This document shows positions 23,407 to 32,772 of a DNA stretch of 64,000 nt, in pieces. Position 1 is the stretch's first letter, and every line of letters begins with the position of its first letter. A program made the translations under genes and the position numbers. The DNA is from Arthrobacter tumbae (GTDB taxonomy: Bacteria > Actinomycetota > Actinomycetes > Actinomycetales > Micrococcaceae): assembly GCF_016907495.1 (NCBI RefSeq), contig NZ_JAFBCC010000001.1, positions 1,550,001 to 1,614,000 of the forward strand. Direction: 5' to 3'. Below the pieces are notes generated by a model. That model saw nothing but the letters and a program-made list of their open reading frames with translations, was not told where the DNA came from and made no database searches.

Positions 23407-24288
23407 CTAGACGTCGCGCTTCTTGGTGACGATGAGCGAGATCACCAGGAGGACCAATGCCCAGGCGCCGAGTACCAGCGCGCCCTGCCACTGGTTCAGG
23501 GCGTCTTCTGCGATGGTGATGGCCACCATCTGCTCGCCTGCGCTGCTCGGCAGGAACCGCGCGGCGTCAGGGATCCAGTCAGCGATACCTGCCAGCAAGG
23601 TGGCCACGAGGATCGGAAGGACAAACAGGAGACCGATGGTGGTTACAACTCCGCCGGCGGTGTTGCGCAGAAGGGTTCCGATAGACATGGCGATGATGGC
23701 GACCAGGGCCAGAACCGAACCCGTGTTGATGATGTGCAGCAGCACGCCGTCGGTATCCAGGCCGAACGCCAGGTCAGAGGGAGCGAGAATCGGCTGTGCG
23801 ACTAGGTAACCGACGAAGGCCGATCCTGCACCGATGATGAAGGCGATGGCAGCGATAACGAGCTGTTTGGCCAGCAGCGCCGGGATTCGTTTGGGAACGG
23901 CAACCATGGTGGACCGGATCATCCCGGTGCCCCACTCGGAAGCAATCAGGACCACTGCCAAAGAGCCGATGAGAAGTTGGCCGAAGATCAGCCCGGACCC
24001 CGGGATGGTGGAAACGATCGAGGTTGCATCCGGTGCTCCCTGCACCTGGGCAGCCACCTCAGGATCAGACTGAAGATCGAGCAGAACGGTGGTCTGCCAA
24101 GCGAACAGCGCCGCAAGACCAACCATGACCACCACGGTGATGCTCAGCATGATCACCGTCGACGGGACAGTTGTTACCTTGATCCACTCGGATTTGAGTA
24201 CCCGCGCGAAGTTCACGCCGGATCCCCCGGAGGGGCCGCGGCGGGCACCCACTGTTTCTGGTGCAGGTGCAGTGGCTGTATGTGACAT
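23407..24288 (-). CDS. ABC-2 type transporter permease
   Basis: This 293-residue membrane protein has six predicted helices in the ABC-2 permease pattern: FARVLKSEWIKVTTVPSTVIML at the N-terminus, then a large extracellular loop after helix 1 (LDLQSDPEVAAQVQGAPDATSIVSTIPGSG), then SEWGTGMIRSTMVAVPKR. It starts 2 nt after the ATPase gene and forms the membrane half of that exporter. Substrate unknown. Genes for a two-component system follow directly, suggesting drug-inducible export or membrane-stress control. Confidence 0.88.
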   Translation of the reverse strand: MSHTATAPAPETVGARRGPSGGSGVNFARVLKSEWIKVTTVPSTVIMLSITVVVMVGLAALFAWQTTVLLDLQSDPEVAAQVQGAPDATSIVSTIPGSGLIFGQLLIGSLAVVLIASEWGTGMIRSTMVAVPKRIPALLAKQLVIAAIAFIIGAGSAFVGYLVAQPILAPSDLAFGLDTDGVLLHIINTGSVLALVAIIAMSIGTLLRNTAGGVVTTIGLLFVLPILVATLLAGIADWIPDAARFLPSSAGEQMVAITIAEDALNQWQGALVLGAWALVLLVISLIVTKKRDV

Positions 24289-24290
24289 GG

Positions 24291-25238
24291 CTACTTGCCT
24301 TCCTCGGAGCCGGCCCCGGCAGGAGCCTGCGTAAGAGCATGTGAGTGGTACTCGACCTCGTCGGAGGTGAGCTGCATGTATGCGTCCTCCAGCGAGGCCT
24401 GCAGCGGTGTCAGTTCGTAGAGAAGGATTTGGCGCTGAAGGGCGACCTCCGCGATCCGACGCGAGTCCGCACCGGTGATTTCGAGGAGCTCCGGTTCGAG
24501 CTGCTGGCTGGAGACGCCGTCCGCGGCCAGTGCCCGCACCAGGTCGGTGGGACGGTCAGTGCGGACCCGGGCGCGGGTCTGGCCCTGTCCGTCAAGGATT
24601 TCGCTGATCGGGGCGTCGGCGATGATACGGCCGCGCCCGATGACGATGAGATGGTCTGCCGTGAGTGCCATCTCCGACATCAGGTGGGAAGAAAGGAAGA
24701 CGGTGCGGCCTTCGGAAGCAAGCCCCTTGGCGAGGTGCCGCACCCACTGCACGCCCTCGGGGTCGAGGCCGTTGACCGGCTCGTCGAGGATGACGGTGTG
24801 CGGATCGCCAAGCAGTGCACACGCAATGCCGAGTCGCTGACCCATTCCTAGCGAGAATCCGCCGACGCGCTTCTTGGCGACGGGTCCAAGGCCGGTCATC
24901 TCAATGACTTCCTTGACGCGGCTGTTGGGAATGCCGTGGGTGGCAGCCATCGCGCGGAGGTGGTTGTAAGCCGAGCGCTTGGTATGGACTGCTTTCGCAT
25001 CGAGCAAGGCGCCTACCTCGCGCAGGGGTGCGGAGTGCTGTGCGTAGTGTTTGCCGTTGACGCGGACGTCGCCGCCGGAGGGGTTGTCGAGTCCGACGAT
25101 CATCCGCATTGTGGTGGACTTGCCGGCGCCGTTGGGACCGAGAAAACCGGTGACACGGCCGGGTTTGACGCTGAATGAGATACCGTCTACGGCAGTCTTT
25201 GCGCCATAGCGCTTGGACAGTTCTGCTGCCTCAATCAT
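24291..25238 (-). CDS. ABC transporter ATP-binding protein
   Basis: This 315-residue ATPase shows Walker A GFLGPNGAGKSTTMRM, the signature region GFSLGMGQRLGIACALLGDP, Walker B VILDEPVNGLDPEG and a C-terminal extension of about 90 residues typical of ABC-2 drug exporters. ATG 25238 (MIEAAELSKRYG) is chosen because AAGGA lies 8 nt upstream; an ATG 9 nt earlier directly abuts that site. It pairs with the permease gene immediately downstream. Confidence 0.92.
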   Translation of the reverse strand: MIEAAELSKRYGAKTAVDGISFSVKPGRVTGFLGPNGAGKSTTMRMIVGLDNPSGGDVRVNGKHYAQHSAPLREVGALLDAKAVHTKRSAYNHLRAMAATHGIPNSRVKEVIEMTGLGPVAKKRVGGFSLGMGQRLGIACALLGDPHTVILDEPVNGLDPEGVQWVRHLAKGLASEGRTVFLSSHLMSEMALTADHLIVIGRGRIIADAPISEILDGQGQTRARVRTDRPTDLVRALAADGVSSQQLEPELLEITGADSRRIAEVALQRQILLYELTPLQASLEDAYMQLTSDEVEYHSHALTQAPAGAGSEEGK

Positions 25239-25363
25239 GGTGGGCATCCTTGGGGAAGGGAAAGTTTTGGAATACACCCAACCCTACGGAGCTTCAGCCC
25301 GAACGGCACCGCCCAACGGGATGATCTTGCACCCGGCGTTGGTACGTCGAAAGGATGACGCTT

Positions 25364-26524
25364 CTAGGGCATTACGGCCAGTGACTGCGGCCTCCCGGGC
25401 ACCGCCAGCTCCCGCTGCTCGAACGTTTCAAGATCGACGACGGTGATGCCGGGCCAGGAACCATCCCGCGTGTAGCCGCCGGAGAGCAGCGCATAAGCCT
25501 TCCCTGTACCAGGATCAACCCAGGGCACCACCGTTTCATGCAGCCGGTCCAGCGGCAGGATCCGTTCGTCACCGCTCGCCGTGTCCCGGACCGTGAGGTT
25601 CGGGGATCCGGTGGCATTGCCGAATGCCCCCGTCCCGACCACAAGGAGGGTGTCGTCAACAAGCGCAGTTCCGTGCTGATGCGAGTTGGCGGTCATCTCC
25701 TCCACGGAGACAGCGCCCGAGGCCGGGTCGACGACGGCGAGCGCCAGGCCCTGATAGGGCAGAAGGAGGTTCCCGGCGTCGTCAATCGCGCCATAGTGCG
25801 GCTTCTCCCAGGAGGCCAGGCCGCCCTGCGTGCCGAACGGGGCTACCTCGATCCGGCGCGCGGCAAGCGTTTCGGTGTTGATGACGTGGATCGAGAAGGA
25901 ATCGTGGTCGATCGTGTAGATCTCCGAACCGTCGGCGGAAAGCAGGATGTCGAACGGCCGCAGTCCCACCTCAACGGTACCGACGGTCCGCCCGTCCTGA
26001 ACGTCCATCTTCTCCAGCACCGAGGTGCCGTCCGCCCGGAGTACCGCCACGAAGACGGTGCTTCCGTCAGCGCTGACCGCGATACCCGTGCCGCCGGGCC
26101 GATACTCCCCATGCGAGATGGAGCCAGCCGGATTCGCGTATGGGATCAGTGAAGTACGACGCCGTTCCTCCAGGTCGACCACCGCCATTCCTTCGGCTGT
26201 GGAGACGAAGGCCCGGGTGCCGCTGACCGCGACATCCCAGGGTGCCTGCCCGACGGGAATCCGCTGCTCGAGAGGGCTGCCCGGATCTGCGGGATTGATG
26301 ACCAGAAGGTCCGCTCCTGCCGCGTCGGTAGCGAGGACCAGGGATTCCCGTGGTGATGGTGGCGTGGTCGGCTTCGCTGAGAGAGCTTTACCAGGGGTGG
26401 GCACAGCCACGCCGGAAGCGGTGGCCGCCGGTTGAGGTGCCGAACTCGTGGCACCCGGGATAGGCGCCGCCGTGCAGGCTGTCAGAAACAGCAGGCAGAG
26501 AACGACGACGGCGCTACGAAGCAT
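25364..26524 (-). CDS. Secreted lipoprotein with beta-propeller (YVTN-like) repeats
   Basis: This 386-residue protein has a lipoprotein signal peptide ending LTAC (residues 14-17 of MLRSAVVVLCLLFLTAC). A Pro/Ala/Thr-rich linker and then repeated blades such as DVAVSGTRAFVSTAEGMAVVDLE, GIAVSADGSTVFVAVLRADG and DILLSADGSEIYTIDHDSFSIHVINTETL follow. It is probably an extracytoplasmic scaffold or binding propeller; no catalytic residues are evident. It lies between two ABC exporter pairs on the same strand but with gaps of 125 and 67 nt, so co-expression is uncertain. Confidence 0.83.
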   Translation of the reverse strand: MLRSAVVVLCLLFLTACTAAPIPGATSSAPQPAATASGVAVPTPGKALSAKPTTPPSPRESLVLATDAAGADLLVINPADPGSPLEQRIPVGQAPWDVAVSGTRAFVSTAEGMAVVDLEERRRTSLIPYANPAGSISHGEYRPGGTGIAVSADGSTVFVAVLRADGTSVLEKMDVQDGRTVGTVEVGLRPFDILLSADGSEIYTIDHDSFSIHVINTETLAARRIEVAPFGTQGGLASWEKPHYGAIDDAGNLLLPYQGLALAVVDPASGAVSVEEMTANSHQHGTALVDDTLLVVGTGAFGNATGSPNLTVRDTASGDERILPLDRLHETVVPWVDPGTGKAYALLSGGYTRDGSWPGITVVDLETFEQRELAVPGRPQSLAVMP

Positions 26525-26591
26525 GCACCCATTGTCCCGCGAAAGTCGCAACGGCGGCAGCACGGGGGGTGCCGCCGTCGTCGGCCTCCTG

Positions 26592-27425
26592 TTACCGGGA
26601 ACTGATGGACTTGAACTTCTTCACCGAAAGCGGCACGAAGATGGCAAGCATCACGATGACTCCGAAAATCACGGTGATGATCGGGTTCTGCAGGGTCCAC
26701 GCGGTGGGCTCCGGGAATTCCGGATTGGTGTTCCCGAACAGTATCCGTGCGGACTCCACGAGGGCCGATACCGGGTTCCACTCCGCAATGTTCTTCAGTA
26801 CCTCCGGCATGGTGTGGATGGGAACGAAGGCGTTCGAGATGAACGTCAGCGGGAACAGGATCATGAAGGATGCGTTGTTAATGACCTCCGGGCTGCGAAC
26901 GCTCATACCGAGAAGAGCCATGACCCAGCTGAAGGCGTAGGAGAACAACAGCAGGACCGCCACACCGCCCAGGAAACCCCACACCGACGTGGTGACCCGC
27001 CAACCGACCAACCAGCCGGTTCCCATCATGATCATCATGGAAATGCTGTTGATCACTAGGTCGCCGTTGGTACGGCCGATGAGCACTGCTGCCGGGCTCA
27101 TGGGCAAGGTACGGAAGCGGTCGATGATGCCGTCCTTCAGGTCCTGCGCCATCGCGGCACCTGAGAAGGTGGAGCCGAAGATGACCGTCTGCGCGAAGAT
27201 CCCGGCCATGAGGAAGTTCGTGTAGTCGGGCACGTTCATGGCGCCGGCGTAGACCTGGCTGAACAGGAGCACAAACATGATGGGCTGGAGGATGGTGAAG
27301 ACGAGGATCTCCGGCACGCGCTTGATCTTGATCAGATTGCGGCGTGTGGCGATCCAGCCGTCGGAGAACAGTTGGGCGAGAGGCGACCCTACGCTGTCGT
27401 AGGTGGGCTGGCTGAGCGCGGTCAC
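26592..27425 (-). CDS. DrrB-type ABC-2 permease
   Basis: This 277-residue permease has six helices and the DrrB hallmarks: RNLIKIKRVPEILVFTILQPIMFVLLFSQVYAGAM, FGSTFSGAAMAQDLKDGIIDRFRTLPMSPAAVLIGR, and FPLTFISNAFVPIHTMP. Family members export daunorubicin-like or lipid substrates. GTG 27425 overlaps the ATPase stop by 4 nt. The substrate here is unknown and no biosynthetic cluster is seen nearby. Confidence 0.92.
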   Translation of the reverse strand: MTALSQPTYDSVGSPLAQLFSDGWIATRRNLIKIKRVPEILVFTILQPIMFVLLFSQVYAGAMNVPDYTNFLMAGIFAQTVIFGSTFSGAAMAQDLKDGIIDRFRTLPMSPAAVLIGRTNGDLVINSISMMIMMGTGWLVGWRVTTSVWGFLGGVAVLLLFSYAFSWVMALLGMSVRSPEVINNASFMILFPLTFISNAFVPIHTMPEVLKNIAEWNPVSALVESARILFGNTNPEFPEPTAWTLQNPIITVIFGVIVMLAIFVPLSVKKFKSISSR

Positions 27426-28408
27426 TGGGCTTTCTCCATCTCAGCGTCATTCTTGCTGGTCTCGTCTTCGGCCCGGTGGCCGGTGAGCTTGAGGAAGACG
27501 TCATCGAGCGTGGGCCGGCGCATACCGGCGTCGTGCAGCTGGATGTTCGCCTTGCCCAAATCGGAGAGCACATACTGCAGGGCGCGTGGTCCGTCGACGA
27601 CGGACACCTCCACGGTGCGATCGCTGACGGCGGGGGTGCCGTCACCGTGACGCGCGAGGATTTCGCGGGCCGCGCCGGCGTCTGCCTCGTCCACCAGAGT
27701 CACGACCACCCGGTGGCCGCCGATCTGCGCCTTCAGTTCATCCGAAGTGCCCTCGGCGATGACCTTACCGCCGTCGATCACGGCGATGTCATCCGAAAGG
27801 TGGTCCGCCTCCTCAAGGTACTGGGTGGTCAGGAGCAGCGTGGTCCCGTCATTCACCAGTTGGGAGATGATCTCCCACAGCGCGAGCCTGCTCCGTGGAT
27901 CCAGCCCGGTAGTCGGCTCGTCGAGGAACAGGATTTTCGGGTTGATGACCAGCGCTCCGGCGAGGTCAATACGACGACGCATGCCACCGGAGAATCCCTT
28001 CACCGGCCGGTTCCCGGCTTCCGTGAGCTCGAACTGGTCGATCAGCTCCTGTGCCCGCTTGCGTGCGGTCTTCGCACCCAGGTGGTAGAGCCTGCCCACC
28101 ATCTCCAGGTTTTCGAACCCGGTGAGGTTCTCGTCGACCGCCGCATACTGGCCGGACGCTCCGATGATCCGCCGGGCAGCTTTCGGATTGTTCACGACGT
28201 CAATGCCGTCGATATGTGCCGTGCCTTGGTCAGGCTTGATCAGGGTGGTGAGTACCTTGACCGCCGTTGTCTTGCCCGCTCCGTTGGGACCGAGCAGAGC
28301 CTTCACGGTCCCCTGCGGGACCGAAAGGTTGAGGCCCGCGAGTGCATGCACCGGGCCGCTCTTCGATTTGTAGGTTTTTGTCAGGCCTTCAGCCTGGATG
28401 ATCGTCAT
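27422..28408 (-). CDS. DrrA-type daunorubicin-resistance ABC ATPase
   Basis: This 328-residue ATPase has Walker A LLGPNGAGKTTAVKVL, signature FSGGMRRRIDLAGALVINP, Walker B ILFLDEPTTGLDPRS and the DrrA-type middle segment GASGQYAAVDENLTGFENLEMVGRLYHL. The C-terminal domain contains the conserved RRPTLDDVFLKLTGHRAE. It energises the permease encoded by the overlapping downstream gene. The 337 nt upstream contain a 7-bp hairpin and no gene. Confidence 0.94.
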   Translation of the reverse strand: MTIIQAEGLTKTYKSKSGPVHALAGLNLSVPQGTVKALLGPNGAGKTTAVKVLTTLIKPDQGTAHIDGIDVVNNPKAARRIIGASGQYAAVDENLTGFENLEMVGRLYHLGAKTARKRAQELIDQFELTEAGNRPVKGFSGGMRRRIDLAGALVINPKILFLDEPTTGLDPRSRLALWEIISQLVNDGTTLLLTTQYLEEADHLSDDIAVIDGGKVIAEGTSDELKAQIGGHRVVVTLVDEADAGAAREILARHGDGTPAVSDRTVEVSVVDGPRALQYVLSDLGKANIQLHDAGMRRPTLDDVFLKLTGHRAEDETSKNDAEMEKAQ

Positions 28409-28745
28409 GGGTCAACCCTAGGTTTTCGGAATTACGGGAAGAAGAGGACTGCGGACAGTTTCGGTCCGCAACCCGGTGGCGCCTAACGGGACGCAGCGTG
28501 CCCAGTGCAACCGTCGTCGCTGTAGCCACCGCTCGGCGGGCACCGATACTGAGCGTAGCCACCTGAGGCGACTGACGACGTCGTCCTGAGGGAGTATCTC
28601 TCACTGACGAGTAACCCGCGTGAAGGATCCCGGGCCTTGACGACCTTCATCCGCAGGTCGAGAGTTACTACATGACGTCCCTCTTGGGCGCCGCTCAAAT
28701 TGGCTCGACCCCTCGCGGCGGCCATTCATAAGGAAGGCGAAGGCA
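28409..28745. other. Intergenic region between the DrrA gene and the coiled-coil gene
   Basis: This 337-base divergent gap has no convincing ORF. TGCGGAC (28450-28456) and GTCCGCA (28464-28470) form a 7-bp hairpin 42-62 nt upstream of the DrrA start, placed to act in its leader. TTGACG at 28637-28642 may be a -35 for the plus-strand gene. GTAGCCACC occurs twice, about 30 nt apart. Confidence 0.4.
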
Positions 28746-29162
28746 ATGGACGCAATGATGTGGGTCTGGATCATCATCGGGATCCTCGTAGTGCTGCTCA
28801 TCATCGGATTGATCGTATTCCTTGGACGGAAGCGCAAGCACGCACACGATCAGGAGAAGCGCCGGGAGGATCACGATCGCGCAGACCGGATTCGGGAAGA
28901 GGCGCACGCCAAGGACCTGGAAGCACGTGAGCGGGAGGCCCGCGCCGCCCGCGCTGACGCTGATGCCCAGCAAGCCGAGGTGGATGCCGAACGGCTGCGC
29001 AAGGAAGCGGAACAGCGGCAAAACGATGCCCAGGGACTGCGCCGGGAAACAGAGGAACACACCCGGCATGCGGATGAGATCGACCCTGACGTACGCAATG
29101 ATCAGGGAAAGGGCAGCGACCGGAAGAACGACGCCGATCCCGGCCGGTCCGGACGTCACTGA
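28746..29162 (+). CDS. Membrane-anchored coiled-coil protein
   Basis: This 138-residue protein has an N-terminal membrane helix (residues 4-27, MMWVWIIIGILVVLLIIGLIV), a basic KRKHAH stop-transfer and then a long, highly charged helix rich in Glu, Arg and Ala (residues about 35-110, with repeated REA/ADA segments). A polar tail follows. It is probably an anchored coiled coil on the inner face of the membrane. No family function is recognised. It converges with the MFS gene; an 8-base inverted repeat spans the shared 3' region. Confidence 0.72.
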   Translation: MDAMMWVWIIIGILVVLLIIGLIVFLGRKRKHAHDQEKRREDHDRADRIREEAHAKDLEAREREARAARADADAQQAEVDAERLRKEAEQRQNDAQGLRRETEEHTRHADEIDPDVRNDQGKGSDRKNDADPGRSGRH

Positions 29163-29197
29163 CGGCTGGGCCGCCTCCCGCGCGACGCCGCCGTCAG
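29159..29197. terminator. Possible bidirectional terminator between convergent genes
   Basis: CTGACGGC (29159-29166) and GCCGTCAG (29190-29197) are perfect 8-base arms with a 23-nt GC-rich centre. They lie across both convergent stop codons. No U-run is present, so this is a weak call. Confidence 0.3.
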
Positions 29198-30396
29198 GAC
29201 GGGATGCCGGCGCCCTTCGGTTCGCCCGCGGGACGCTCCGCCGCGGCAGGCGCCACGAGGAAGGATGCCAGTACGGCCACTCCGACGGCGAGCAGTGCGT
29301 TGCGGATTCCCACCTGGTCACCGAGGAAACCGAGTAGCGGAGGGCCTGCGAGGAACGCTGTGTAGCCGATCGTGGAAACCACCGACACGCGTGCAGCGGC
29401 CCGGCGGGGCTCGTCTGCGGCGGCGGACATTCCCATGGGAAATCCGAGCGCGGCGCCGGTTCCCCACAGCACGGCTCCGACTCCGGCGAGGAGCACATTG
29501 GGTGCAAAGACGAAAAGCACCAGGCCCGCCAACGACGACGCGAGGCTCACCTGCAGCACCCGCACCCGCCCGAACCGGTCGATGAAGCCGCCGCCAACGA
29601 AGCGGAAGAGCGTCATGGAGGCAACGAACACCCCGAACATCAGCGCACCGACGGCTTCGGTGGCACCAAGGCCGTCCACGGTCGCTTTCGCTACCCAGTC
29701 ATTCGCCGCGCCTTCGGTGAGCGCTGCACCGAGCACTACCAGCCCGATGAGGAGCGTGCGCGGCTCCTTCCATGCGGTGAATCCGCTGGACCGGGAGGCG
29801 GTTGCGTCGTCGTGCTTTCCGGCGTGAGGGTCCTCAGGCAGGAAGTAGCGCGGAATCCACAGCGAAATGACCAGCACCAGCACAGCAACCGCCGCGAGGT
29901 GGGTTGACAGCTCCACGCCCGCAGCCGCCAGGCCGGCTCCGGTGAGCGCACCGATGAAGGCACCGCCGCTGAAGGCTGCATGGAACTTCGGCATGATCGT
30001 GCGCATGAGCCGGCGTTCGACGTCGGCGCCTTCAAGGTTCTGCGCAACATCCCAGAGGCCGATGCCGAGGCCGAAGATGAAGAGACCGGTGGCAGACAGC
30101 ACCACGGATTGCGCCACGAGCCCGCCGGCAATGGTGGAGGCTGCGATGGTGGCGGCCACTCCCCCCAGCCTCACGGTGTTCGCCGTGCCGATCCGCGCCG
30201 CGATCCCGCCGGACAACGGCAACGAGATCATGGACCCGATCGCCGCAACGAGCAGCAGCGCGCCCGTCTGGCCGTCGCTGAGCCCAAGCGTGTCCGACGC
30301 GGACGGAATCCGGGCCGCCCAGCTGGCGAACACGAGCCCGTTGAGCCCGAAAATCGCGAAGGTTGCCCACATGGCTGGATTGACGTTGCTCTGCAC
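29194..30396 (-). CDS. Major facilitator superfamily transporter
   Basis: This 400-residue protein has about twelve helices in two halves. The N-terminal FGLNGLVFASWAARIPSASDTLGLSDGQTGALLLVAAIGSM and the GLWDVAQNLEGADVERRLMRTIMPKFHAAFSGGAFIGAL segment place it in the MFS group that includes the Bcr/FucP-like and YbjJ-type carriers. The substrate is unknown. GTG 30396 is used. An in-frame ATG 24 nt downstream is an alternative, but neither has a strong ribosome site. Confidence 0.9.
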   Translation of the reverse strand: MQSNVNPAMWATFAIFGLNGLVFASWAARIPSASDTLGLSDGQTGALLLVAAIGSMISLPLSGGIAARIGTANTVRLGGVAATIAASTIAGGLVAQSVVLSATGLFIFGLGIGLWDVAQNLEGADVERRLMRTIMPKFHAAFSGGAFIGALTGAGLAAAGVELSTHLAAVAVLVLVISLWIPRYFLPEDPHAGKHDDATASRSSGFTAWKEPRTLLIGLVVLGAALTEGAANDWVAKATVDGLGATEAVGALMFGVFVASMTLFRFVGGGFIDRFGRVRVLQVSLASSLAGLVLFVFAPNVLLAGVGAVLWGTGAALGFPMGMSAAADEPRRAAARVSVVSTIGYTAFLAGPPLLGFLGDQVGIRNALLAVGVAVLASFLVAPAAAERPAGEPKGAGIPS

Positions 30397-30473
30397 CTCT
30401 AAACCGTATGCGCACCGGCTCAGCAGGGTCTACCAGTGGCGCCCAGTGTGATGCAGATGACAGCAGCTGGGCT

Positions 30474-32156
30474 TCAGCGCGCGCGCTGCACCCGGCCCTC
30501 GTCCCAGACCGGAGCCTCGGACTCATACACCTTGCCGTCCTCGCCGAAGACGAGGAACCGGTCGAAGCTGCGGGCAAACCAGCGGTCATGGGTCACGGCC
30601 AGCACAGTTCCCTCGAACGCGTCGATGGCCCGTTCCAGGGCTTCGGCTGAGTGGAGGTCGAGGTTGTCCGTGGGTTCGTCGAGGAGCAGCAACGTGGCGC
30701 CGGACAGCTCAAGCAGCAGGATCTGCAGCCGCGCCTGCTGTCCGCCGGAGAGCGAGTCGTACAGTTGCTCCGACTGCCCTGCCAACCCGTAGCGGTCCAG
30801 CACTCCCGACGCCGCCTCCCGGCCGAGCCCTGATCGGTGATCATCGCCGCGGTGCAGGATGTCGAGCAGTGTCCGGCCCAACAGGTCCGGGCGCACATGC
30901 GTCTGGGCGAAGAAACCCGGGCGAATACGCGCACCCAACTTCACGACGCCGGTGTGGGGCACCGGTGCAATGCTCACCTCGGACACCGGCTCATGTTCCT
31001 TCTCAGGATCAGTGCCGCCGGCGGCGAGGAGGCGAAGGAAGTGGGACTTGCCCGATCCGTTGGAGCCCAGCACCCCGACGCGGTCGCCGAACCAGATCTC
31101 GGTGCTGAACGGCTTCATCAGCCCGGTGAGTTCGAGCTTTTGCGCGACGACGGCCCGCTTGGCTGTGCGCCCGCCCTTGAGCCGCATCTTCACGTTCTGT
31201 TCGATCGGGATAGCCTCCGGCGGCCCAGCCTCAAGGAACTTCGCCAGGCGGGTCTGGGCAGCGTGGTAGCGATTGGCCATATCCGAGCGGAACGCCGCCT
31301 TGTTCTTGTACATGTTCACGAGCTCTTTGAGCTTGATGTGCTCCTCGTCCCAGCGCCGCCGCAATTCCTCGAACCGCGCGTTTCGATCGGTTCGAGCCTG
31401 CAGGTAGGTGCTGAAACCGCCGCCGTGCACCCAGCTCGACGCGCCGAGCGCGCCGGGCTCCAGCGTGACAATCCGCGTGGCGGCATTGTCGAGCAGTTCG
31501 CGGTCGTGACTGACGAAGAGGACCGACTTGCTGGACTCGTTGAGCTTCGCTTCGAGCCACCGTTTGCCGGGCACATCGAGGTAGTTGTCCGGTTCATCGA
31601 GGAGCAGCAGCTCGTCCGGTCCCGAGAACAGGGCCTCAAGCACCAGCCGCTTCTGCTCGCCTCCGGATAACGACGACGCCGCGCGGTACTGTGCCCGATC
31701 GTACGGAACGCCAAGCGCCGCCATGGTGACTTCGTCCCAAGTGGTCTCGAGTTCATAGCCGCCGGCGTCTCCCCAGTCGGCGATCGCCTGGGCGTAGCGC
31801 ATCTGGGTGGGTTCGTCGTCGTGCTCCATCATTGCGAGCTCAGCGACATCGATCCTCTTCGCAGCGGAGGCAAGGGCCGGCGGGGCAGCGGAGACGAGGA
31901 GGTCGCGGACGGTGGTGTCATCGCGCACCTGACCGACGAACTGGCGCATGATGCCCATGCTGCCGGACCGGGTGATGGCACCCTCATCGGCCGTGATGTC
32001 GCCGGCAACAATGCGCAGGAGCGTGGTCTTGCCGGTACCGTTCGGGCCAATCAGGGCAGTCTTATGGCCCTCGCCGACCTTGAAGCTCACGCTGTTGAGC
32101 AGCTGACGGCCGTCGGAAAGGAAGTAATCGATGTTGGAAATGTCGAGGTGCGCCAC
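30474..32156 (-). CDS. ABC-F family ATP-binding protein
   Basis: This 560-residue soluble protein carries two ABC domains: Walker A GPNGTGKTT (residues 37-45) with LSGGEQKRL, and GSNGSGKSH with LSGGQQARL. A charged linker of ABC-F type lies between them (RFEELRRRWDEEHIKLKELVNMYKNKAAFRSDMANRYHAAQ). ABC-F proteins act on the ribosome as translation factors or antibiotic-resistance factors. The linker looks short to medium, so a housekeeping factor or resistance protein cannot be separated. GTG 32156 (VAHLDISNIDY) is the natural start; the frame is open for another 164 codons upstream, but these look non-coding. His replaces Thr after the second Walker A Lys-Ser. Confidence 0.92.
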   Translation of the reverse strand: MAHLDISNIDYFLSDGRQLLNSVSFKVGEGHKTALIGPNGTGKTTLLRIVAGDITADEGAITRSGSMGIMRQFVGQVRDDTTVRDLLVSAAPPALASAAKRIDVAELAMMEHDDEPTQMRYAQAIADWGDAGGYELETTWDEVTMAALGVPYDRAQYRAASSLSGGEQKRLVLEALFSGPDELLLLDEPDNYLDVPGKRWLEAKLNESSKSVLFVSHDRELLDNAATRIVTLEPGALGASSWVHGGGFSTYLQARTDRNARFEELRRRWDEEHIKLKELVNMYKNKAAFRSDMANRYHAAQTRLAKFLEAGPPEAIPIEQNVKMRLKGGRTAKRAVVAQKLELTGLMKPFSTEIWFGDRVGVLGSNGSGKSHFLRLLAAGGTDPEKEHEPVSEVSIAPVPHTGVVKLGARIRPGFFAQTHVRPDLLGRTLLDILHRGDDHRSGLGREAASGVLDRYGLAGQSEQLYDSLSGGQQARLQILLLELSGATLLLLDEPTDNLDLHSAEALERAIDAFEGTVLAVTHDRWFARSFDRFLVFGEDGKVYESEAPVWDEGRVQRAR

Positions 32157-32237
32157 TGCCCCAGTCTTCCACCCCCATCGGGTGAGCCGAAATGAGGGCT
32201 CCTCCGTGAGCCGACCACGGAGTGCAAGGATGGGAGC

Positions 32238-32768
32238 GTGATTCCAACAACCCCTCAGCGAGTGGTGTTCTTCGGTGTGACCGGGTCCGGAAAAACGACA
32301 GCGGCCGAGCGCTATGCGGCTGCGACCGGGTTGCCGCTCACGTCCGTGGACACGGACATCGGCTGGCTTCCTGGCTGGGTGGAGCGGGATCCTGCCGATC
32401 AGCTCCGCATGGTCGAGGAGATCGCCGCCCGGAATGCCTGGGTGCTGGACAGCTTCTACGGCAAATGGTCCGACAGCTTGATCCCCCGCGCAGACGCCAT
32501 CATCGCCTTGGATTATCCCCGCTGGCTCTCGCTGTTCCGGCTGGTCCGCAGGACCCTGCGGCGCATGCTTACGCAGGAGGAGGTGTGCAACGGAAACACG
32601 GAGAGCTTTCGCCGGGTCATCGCGCGGGACTCGATCATCCGCTGGCACTTCACATCCTTCGCCGGTAAGCGCCGGAGAATCCGCGCATATCAGGACGCCG
32701 GGCTGCCAGTGGTTCGCTTCACCAGCCCGAAGGAGCTCGAGCAGTGGCTCCGGTCCAACGAGAAGTGA
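32238..32768 (+). CDS. P-loop NTPase, adenylate-kinase/FlaR-like
   Basis: This 176-residue protein has a P-loop FFGVTGSGKTTAAERYA (residues 11-27), TDIGWLPGWVERDP, and WVLDSFYGKWSDSLIPRADAIIALDYPRWLSLFRLVRRTLRR. These resemble the small kinase-like proteins annotated as topology modulation or shikimate/adenylate kinase-related. The phosphate acceptor is not known. GTG 32238 is the first possible start. It is divergent from the ABC-F gene, about 80 nt away. Confidence 0.85.
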   Translation: MIPTTPQRVVFFGVTGSGKTTAAERYAAATGLPLTSVDTDIGWLPGWVERDPADQLRMVEEIAARNAWVLDSFYGKWSDSLIPRADAIIALDYPRWLSLFRLVRRTLRRMLTQEEVCNGNTESFRRVIARDSIIRWHFTSFAGKRRRIRAYQDAGLPVVRFTSPKELEQWLRSNEK

Positions 32769-32772
32769 TCTA

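Noticed and set aside
27476..28486. 336-codon plus-strand frame opposite the DrrA gene
   Set aside because: Antisense shadow; the minus strand has intact Walker and signature motifs.
32157..32648. N-terminal extension of the ABC-F protein
   Set aside because: The 164 extra codons overlap the divergent P-loop gene and carry no domain; GTG 32156 opens the conserved ABC-F start.
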